Of a stretch of 64,000 nt of DNA, positions 59,684 to 64,000 are shown one piece after another. The position numbers and the translations under genes are program-made. Origin of the DNA: Hoeflea_A sp965216535 (GTDB lineage Bacteria > Pseudomonadota > Alphaproteobacteria > Rhizobiales > Rhizobiaceae); contig OZ244175.1 in assembly GCA_965216535.1 (NCBI GenBank), positions 5,332,001-5,396,000 on the forward strand, in the 5' to 3' direction. Numbering within the stretch: position 1 is the stretch's first letter; each line of letters starts with the position of its first letter. The notes under the pieces were generated by a model, which saw nothing but the letters and a program-made list of their open reading frames with translations, had not been told where the DNA came from and made no database searches.

Positions 59684-60672
59684 GCGCCCCCCTTGCGGTG
59701 AACAATCGGATTGGCCAATCGGCCGAGTGGTTCGATCTCGATGGCGATCACGCCCTTCTCCTCGCCGATCAGCAGGCTCTTGTGGCCGCGTGTGAAACGC
59801 CCCGCCCCATTGCCGGTGGTGCCGAAAGATATGAGGTCGCCCGGTTCCAGGGTGAAGTAGCGACTGGCTTCGGCGATACAGGCCTGGATGGAGAAGCGGT
59901 AATTGCCGGTATGATCGCGTGTGAAAGTCTCGCCGTCCAGGGTCCCGGTCACATGCAGGTCGTTCGGGTCGGCAATCTGATCTGCGGTGGTGATCCAGGG
60001 CCCCATCGGACCGAACGTGTCGGTTCCCTTCGACCGGGTGTGATAGACATAATAGGCGTCGGTATCGTCCGGACCGTTGAGATTGCGCCAGGTGTAGAAT
60101 TCCGGCCTGGCCATATCGCGGTCATAGGTGACGGCAATCGAGTCTTTCTGGAACTTCAGCCCGTGCGACGTGACGTCGTTGTGGATGAGATAGCCGAAAA
60201 CAAAATCCAGCGCCTCATCCTCGGAAATGTGCTTCGCCCGCCTGCCGATAACAGCACATAGCTCCGGCTCGGGGATGACCGCGCCCCACTCGGGATCGAC
60301 GATGATCGGCTTTTCGTGGGCCTGCAACGCCGAAGGCGGTTTGAGGAAGAAGTTCGGGACGCCCGGGTCGCGATGCGCCTTCTTCATCAATTCTCGATTG
60401 TTGAATGCGACGCCGAGAATCTTCGACGGATTGGGCAAAGGCGGGCTCCAGTCCAGCCCGTCCAAGCCAATTCCCGGAACCTGGTCAACAGCCTCCCAGA
60501 GCCGTGAAAGCAAGTCGGTCTCGTCACCCGACCGCTGCACCAGTGACAGGATATCGGTGATCGGTTCGAGCCCGGCGGCGAGGCCAACGTCTTCGAGTTT
60601 GCGCGCCAGACCGTCCGTTCCCTGGATGACCGGGGTGCGGTTGCCGTCTTCGAAAATGGTCGCGAATTTCAC
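59680..60672 (-). CDS. fumarylacetoacetate hydrolase family protein
   Basis: A 330-residue FAH-fold enzyme starting at a GTG. The metal-binding acidic residues lie in PEPELCAVIGRRAKHI and GYLIHNDVTSHGLKFQKDS, and late family blocks are LEPGDLISFGTTGNGAG and EKGVIAIEIEPLGRL. The family hydrolyses or decarboxylates 2,4-dioxo acids, ring-cleavage products of aromatic catabolism. It is 4 bp downstream of the dioxygenase-like gene. Confidence 0.88.
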   Translation of the reverse strand: MKFATIFEDGNRTPVIQGTDGLARKLEDVGLAAGLEPITDILSLVQRSGDETDLLSRLWEAVDQVPGIGLDGLDWSPPLPNPSKILGVAFNNRELMKKAHRDPGVPNFFLKPPSALQAHEKPIIVDPEWGAVIPEPELCAVIGRRAKHISEDEALDFVFGYLIHNDVTSHGLKFQKDSIAVTYDRDMARPEFYTWRNLNGPDDTDAYYVYHTRSKGTDTFGPMGPWITTADQIADPNDLHVTGTLDGETFTRDHTGNYRFSIQACIAEASRYFTLEPGDLISFGTTGNGAGRFTRGHKSLLIGEEKGVIAIEIEPLGRLANPIVHRKGGA

Positions 60673-60676
60673 GGCT

Positions 60677-61684
60677 TCACCAGCTTTCGAGAAATGCTTC
60701 GAGGGTTACCGGTGTGGCATCCATCAGAGGTTCGCTGACGTCGACGCCTTCGAATTCGGACGCCTCGAAGAACCACTTCTTCGGCGCCGGAAAACCCCAG
60801 AGCTGTGACCGTCGGGTATCGCTGAGGTCCCATCGTTTCGGTTGATGATCGATATCGATCACGTTGTAATGGCTGGAGAAAATCTCGACGCGGTGTCCGT
60901 CCGGATCGCGGAAATAGATGAAAAAGGCGTTGCCAATGCCGTGGCGACCGGGTGCCCGATCCATGGTTCCCGCGAGGTCGAGCGATGCCATCACGTCCGC
61001 GGCGTGGATGATGCTGCTGACCTCCGGCGTGTGATAGGCGAAATGGTGCAGGCGCGGTCCGGCACCGTTACCGAACACCACATCCTGGGTATTGTTCTTG
61101 CGTTTCAACCACACGCCCCACATTTCATCGGTGCCGTCCTTGGCCGTGTACTCCGTCAAACGGAACCCGAGATCGTTGTACCAACGATAGGCCCCGGCCA
61201 CATCATGGCAAGCAATCTGAATATGGTCGAGGAAAGCCAACCTGCCACCCCTATGGGTGTGAAACCGCTGCATGCGGTTTTCCTGCTGGTCCATAGTGGC
61301 GCAAAACTCGATGGGCACACCGACACCGTCATTCAACTGGAGCGTCAGCCCTTGATAGGGCCGTTCGACAAATTCGGCGCGCACGCCGTTTGCGTTGAAA
61401 TGCTCGTGGGCCCGTTTGAGATCGTCATCGCCGTACATGCGATAGCCGACCCGTCGACACACGCCTTCGTTGCCGGCCGGCGCCTTTTCGAACATCAACG
61501 AATGATGGCCGGTTTCCTCGATGGCCCGAAGGCAAAGCCGCTCGTCGTCCTGCGACGTCACCTCGAGGCCAAGGCCGCTCTCGTAAAAATACCGCGTCTT
61601 GTCGAGGTCCCGGCTGGTCAGAACCATGTGGCTGAGACGGGTAATGTTGAAGGGCAAGTCGAGATTGGGTTCCAGCAGACTCAT
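60677..61684 (-). CDS. extradiol ring-cleavage dioxygenase-like VOC protein
   Basis: A 335-residue protein with two VOC domains. Metal ligands of the C-terminal domain are His in LDHIQIACHD, His in PRLHHFAYHTPE, and Glu near DPDGHRVEIFSSHYNVID, which together with GRHGIGNAFFIYFRDP matches the extradiol dioxygenase signature. This resembles HpaD-type or catechol 2,3-dioxygenases, which open a catechol ring next to the hydroxyls. It leads the run FAH, RidA, DUF1932. Confidence 0.88.
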   Translation of the reverse strand: MSLLEPNLDLPFNITRLSHMVLTSRDLDKTRYFYESGLGLEVTSQDDERLCLRAIEETGHHSLMFEKAPAGNEGVCRRVGYRMYGDDDLKRAHEHFNANGVRAEFVERPYQGLTLQLNDGVGVPIEFCATMDQQENRMQRFHTHRGGRLAFLDHIQIACHDVAGAYRWYNDLGFRLTEYTAKDGTDEMWGVWLKRKNNTQDVVFGNGAGPRLHHFAYHTPEVSSIIHAADVMASLDLAGTMDRAPGRHGIGNAFFIYFRDPDGHRVEIFSSHYNVIDIDHQPKRWDLSDTRRSQLWGFPAPKKWFFEASEFEGVDVSEPLMDATPVTLEAFLESW

Positions 61685-61760
61685 CGGTCACTCCGTACAA
61701 TTCGGTCGAAGTGACTTTAGCCGATACCGGGCGGTCGAATGGCGTTGAAAGTTAAAAAAC

Positions 61761-61773
61761 TTCACACAGTGAA
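61761..61773. promoter_or_regulatory. palindrome TTCACACAGTGAA upstream of the dioxygenase gene
   Basis: A perfect TTCAC-ACA-GTGAA palindrome (T-N11-A form) lies 77-89 bp before the dioxygenase start, in the 146-bp gap after the FAD oxidase gene, next to an AT-rich stretch at 61751-61760. It could be an operator of a LysR- or IclR-type regulator not present in the window. Confidence 0.4.
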
Positions 61774-61830
61774 ATCAGACGCGGCTGCCCACCAAGCCCT
61801 TCCACCAGCCCACTCTACTCTCGCGTTCCG

Positions 61831-63231
61831 TCAGGATGGGTCTGTCAGCTTACCGGGATTCATGATGCCCTGAGGATCGAACAGGCTACGGATCTGCTGC
61901 ATCATCTCATATTCGACTTGAGGTTTTTGCTGGCGCATGCGCTGGACAAAAACCGAACCGACGCCATGCTCGGCGACGATCGATCCGCCGAGTGACCAGA
62001 TCAGCGCATCAATCTCGTCCGTATAGGTCTTCGCCAACTTCTCCATCTCAGGGCCCTCTTCGCCGGCCGGAAAAATGGAATAGTGGATGTTGCCATCGCC
62101 GACGTGACCGACTGCATAGGATATCGCTTCAGGCTGATGCTGAGCAGCGATTTCTTCTGCCTTTTCAAGGAATTCGACCATGCGGGTGATCGGAACGGAG
62201 ACGTCCCACTTGACCAAGCGTCCCTTGAAATATTGCACAGGAATCATCTGCTCACGGATTTCCCACAGGTTCTGCTCCTGCGCGACGGTCTGCGCCATCA
62301 CCGCATCTTCAAGAATTCCCTGCTCGAAGCCCTGTTCGAATATTGCCGCGAGCGTCTCGTCCACCGGGTCCGTGCCAGCCAGTCGGATCAAGACATACCA
62401 GTCGGCCCTGGTTTCCAAAGGACGCTGCAGATCGGGATAGCGATCCAGCGCCCTTTCGATGCCCAGACCGTTCAGAAATTCGAAGGCCACCAGGCTGTCA
62501 CCCGCGATGCCCTTGGCCAGGTTGAGATAGTCAATCAACCTCTTCATGTCGGTGAGTACGGCCATCATCGAATTGGTCACGGGCTGACGTGGATGCAGCT
62601 TGAAGACCAATTTGGTGATGATGCCGAGCGTGCCTTCCGAGCCGATGAAAAGCTGTTTGAGGTCGTAGCCCGAATTGTCCTTGCGCAGGGTGCGCATGGC
62701 ATCCCATACTCGTCCGTCCGGCAGCACCACTTCCATCCCCAGCACCTGCTCGCGGGTGGTTCCGTAACGAAACACGTTCTGACCGCCACCATTAGTAGCC
62801 ACGGCGCCACCGACCTGCGCGGTCCCGCGCGCACCCCAGTCGGGTGCGAACAGACGGTCCTGCGCCGCCGCCGCGTCCTGCAGCGCCTGGACGGTGCATC
62901 CCGCTTCGGCGGCGATGGTCGAGCAGGCCGCATCGACTTCAAGGATCCGGTTCATGCGCGATGTCGACAAAATCACGGCCTGCTGACCGGCAAGCGGCAC
63001 GGCCATATGGCAGACGTTGGAGTTGCCGCCCTGAGGCACGATGGCGATGCCATGGTCGGCACAGATCCTGACCGCTTTGGCGACTTCGTCTGTCGACCCA
63101 GGTCGCAGAACGGCCAGAGCCGGCTCTCCCTTGCCGCTCAGATCGGAAGCATAATCCGCGGCATCCGCACCGGTCAGGAAACCAGACGGCCCGAGAAGCG
63201 TTTCCAGTTCGGCCAGAGCGGGATGCGTCAT
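61831..63231 (-). CDS. FAD-linked oxidase (GlcD/D-2-hydroxy-acid dehydrogenase-like)
   Basis: A 466-residue flavoprotein of the PCMH-type FAD-binding family: GIAIVPQGGNSNVCHMAVPL and RGTAQVGGAVATNGGGQN contact FAD, QLFIGSEGTLGIITKLVFKL ends the FAD domain, and GHVGDGNIHYSIFPAG plus SIVAEHGVGSVF form the C-terminal active-site His blocks. It oxidises a D-2-hydroxy acid (lactate, glycolate or 2-hydroxyglutarate type). The start at 63231 follows AGGGA; a longer reading would overrun the upstream gene's stop. Confidence 0.9.
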   Translation of the reverse strand: MTHPALAELETLLGPSGFLTGADAADYASDLSGKGEPALAVLRPGSTDEVAKAVRICADHGIAIVPQGGNSNVCHMAVPLAGQQAVILSTSRMNRILEVDAACSTIAAEAGCTVQALQDAAAAQDRLFAPDWGARGTAQVGGAVATNGGGQNVFRYGTTREQVLGMEVVLPDGRVWDAMRTLRKDNSGYDLKQLFIGSEGTLGIITKLVFKLHPRQPVTNSMMAVLTDMKRLIDYLNLAKGIAGDSLVAFEFLNGLGIERALDRYPDLQRPLETRADWYVLIRLAGTDPVDETLAAIFEQGFEQGILEDAVMAQTVAQEQNLWEIREQMIPVQYFKGRLVKWDVSVPITRMVEFLEKAEEIAAQHQPEAISYAVGHVGDGNIHYSIFPAGEEGPEMEKLAKTYTDEIDALIWSLGGSIVAEHGVGSVFVQRMRQQKPQVEYEMMQQIRSLFDPQGIMNPGKLTDPS

Positions 63232-63241
63232 GGGATTTCCC

Positions 63242-64000
63242 TCAGGCGAAATCGATATCAACCGATCCGAACGGGCCGAAATCGGCGCTGACCGACGTGC
63301 CGGGCGGACATTCGACCGGGCGGATGAACGAACCGGACAGGATTACCTGACCCGCCTCGATCCGCTGTCCGTACTGGCCCATGCGGCGCGCCAGCCATAC
63401 GATCCCTTCGACCGGGTCGTTGAGCACACCGGCGCCGAGACCGGTTTCCTCAACCTCGCCATTGCGCGAGACGATAGCGCCGGTCCAGCGCAGATCATGA
63501 GCCTCGACCGCATGGCGTTCCTTACCCAGCACAATGCCTGCGTTAGCAGCGTTGTCGGATATCGTGTCGTAGACGTTGCGGGTTGTCCCCGTTTCGGGAT
63601 CGGCCCGCAGGATCCGCGTGTCGAGGATCTCCAGGCTTGGGGCAACATAGTCCGTCGCTGCTATCACCTCCTCCCGGGTTACCGCCTCCCCGGCCAGCGG
63701 AGCCTTCATGACAAAGGCGATCTCGGCCTCGATACGGGGCTGAATGAAGCGACCCTTCGGAACGGTCGATGCGTTTTCGAACAGCATGTCATCGAACAGC
63801 ACACCTGAATCCGGAATATCGATGTTGAGGGCCGACTGCATGGCTTTCGAAGTGAGGCCGATTTTCCAGCCGATCACACGACGGTTTTCCGCCAGCTTCG
63901 CAGCCATCAGCGCCGACTGAATGGCATAGGCGTCATCCATGCCGATATCGGGGTGGCGCAGCGACAGCAGGCCTATCTGCTGTCGGGTCTTTTCGGCCTG
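63242..64000 (-). CDS. HpaH/HpcG-like 2-oxo-acid hydratase, N-terminus cut by window edge
   Basis: The C-terminal 252 residues of a 2-keto-4-pentenoate / 2-oxohept-3-enedioate hydratase; the frame stays open to the right edge (reading EKTRQQIGLLSLRHPDIGMD just inside it), so only about the first dozen residues are lost. LEILDTRILRADPETG, VYDTISDNAANAGIVLGKER and VEETGLGAGVLNDPVEGIVW closely match the HpaH subgroup. It adds water to the dienoate formed after ring cleavage. It ends 10 bp before the FAD oxidase start, so it is in the same operon. Confidence 0.9.
   Translation of the reverse strand, partial: QAEKTRQQIGLLSLRHPDIGMDDAYAIQSALMAAKLAENRRVIGWKIGLTSKAMQSALNIDIPDSGVLFDDMLFENASTVPKGRFIQPRIEAEIAFVMKAPLAGEAVTREEVIAATDYVAPSLEILDTRILRADPETGTTRNVYDTISDNAANAGIVLGKERHAVEAHDLRWTGAIVSRNGEVEETGLGAGVLNDPVEGIVWLARRMGQYGQRIEAGQVILSGSFIRPVECPPGTSVSADFGPFGSVDIDFA

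Noticed and set aside
62083..63291. A 402-codon plus-strand frame opposite the FAD oxidase
   Set aside because: Antisense shadow; the minus strand encodes the FAD-binding and His motifs of the oxidase.
1..64000. tRNA or rRNA genes, CRISPR arrays, insertion sequences or phage genes
   Set aside because: None seen: no regular spaced repeats, no transposase or integrase motifs, and gaps between genes are too short or lack RNA-gene structure. A tRNAscan or Infernal run would be needed to exclude small RNAs.

Overview
The window is GC-rich, densely packed bacterial DNA with no rRNA, tRNA, CRISPR array or insertion sequence that I can see. ABC importers, Tat-exported binding proteins, a RutR-like regulator with RutR-type boxes, an RpiR/MurR-type recycling locus and an ECF41 sigma factor together suggest an alphaproteobacterium, most likely Hyphomicrobiales (Rhizobiales). 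The genus cannot be told from the sequence alone. Both edges cut genes: an NDP-forming acyl-CoA synthetase on the left and an HpaH-like hydratase on the right.

Layout. (1) 1-2.2 kb: acyl-CoA synthetase behind a perfect FNR/FixK box, then a RutR-like TetR regulator. (2) 2.4-9.9 kb, plus strand: a uracil-DNA-glycosylase-like protein, a GMC dehydrogenase, a NIPSNAP protein and a four-gene BMP-type (nucleoside-type) ABC importer. Two RutR-type boxes 22 bp apart lie upstream. (3) 9.9-32.8 kb: a catabolic island. It holds a ribose-type sugar importer, a TauABC-like importer with two paralogous binding proteins and a thiolase, a LysR regulator, a seven-gene operon (cytoplasmic sulfatase, acetoacetyl-CoA-synthetase-like ligase, Cys-less thiolase homologue, DUF35, MaoC, MFS, GntR), and a four-gene operon (class II aldolase, PfkB kinase, SDR, flavin monooxygenase). 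The same 20-bp palindrome (TTTCTGGT-N4-ACCAGATA type) recurs five times, once or twice in each of the four operon promoters. In three promoters it fills the spacer between -35 and -10. The four operons therefore look like one regulon under the island's GntR protein.

(4) 32.9-43.9 kb: a peptidoglycan-recycling locus with an RpiR/MurR-like regulator, GNAT protein, AnmK, Dpp-type peptide importer, MurQ, BadF-type sugar kinase and a MurA copy. Paired 13-bp GAAT-N5-ATTC palindromes 32-33 bp apart lie before murQ and between the regulator and the GNAT gene. (5) 44.0-46.5 kb: a GH2 glycosidase and a divergent cupin. (6) 46.5-47.9 kb: an ECF41 sigma factor with its AhpD-like partner and a matching promoter. 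(7) 47.9-58.2 kb: seven genes joined end to end by 4-bp stop/start overlaps (HMG-CoA reductase, UbiA-like prenyltransferase, rifampin-phosphotransferase-like dikinase, DUF3419/BtaA-like transferase, dolichol/phytol-kinase-like membrane protein, GNAT, AMP-dependent ligase), preceded by a patatin-like lipase. No other mevalonate-pathway gene is present. I consider this the best candidate for an undescribed lipid or isoprenoid pathway. (8) 58.4-64 kb: a meta-cleavage type aromatic catabolic cluster.

Functions come from family motifs that I could read in the translations. Substrates of the transporters and of the two novel-looking operons are inference.
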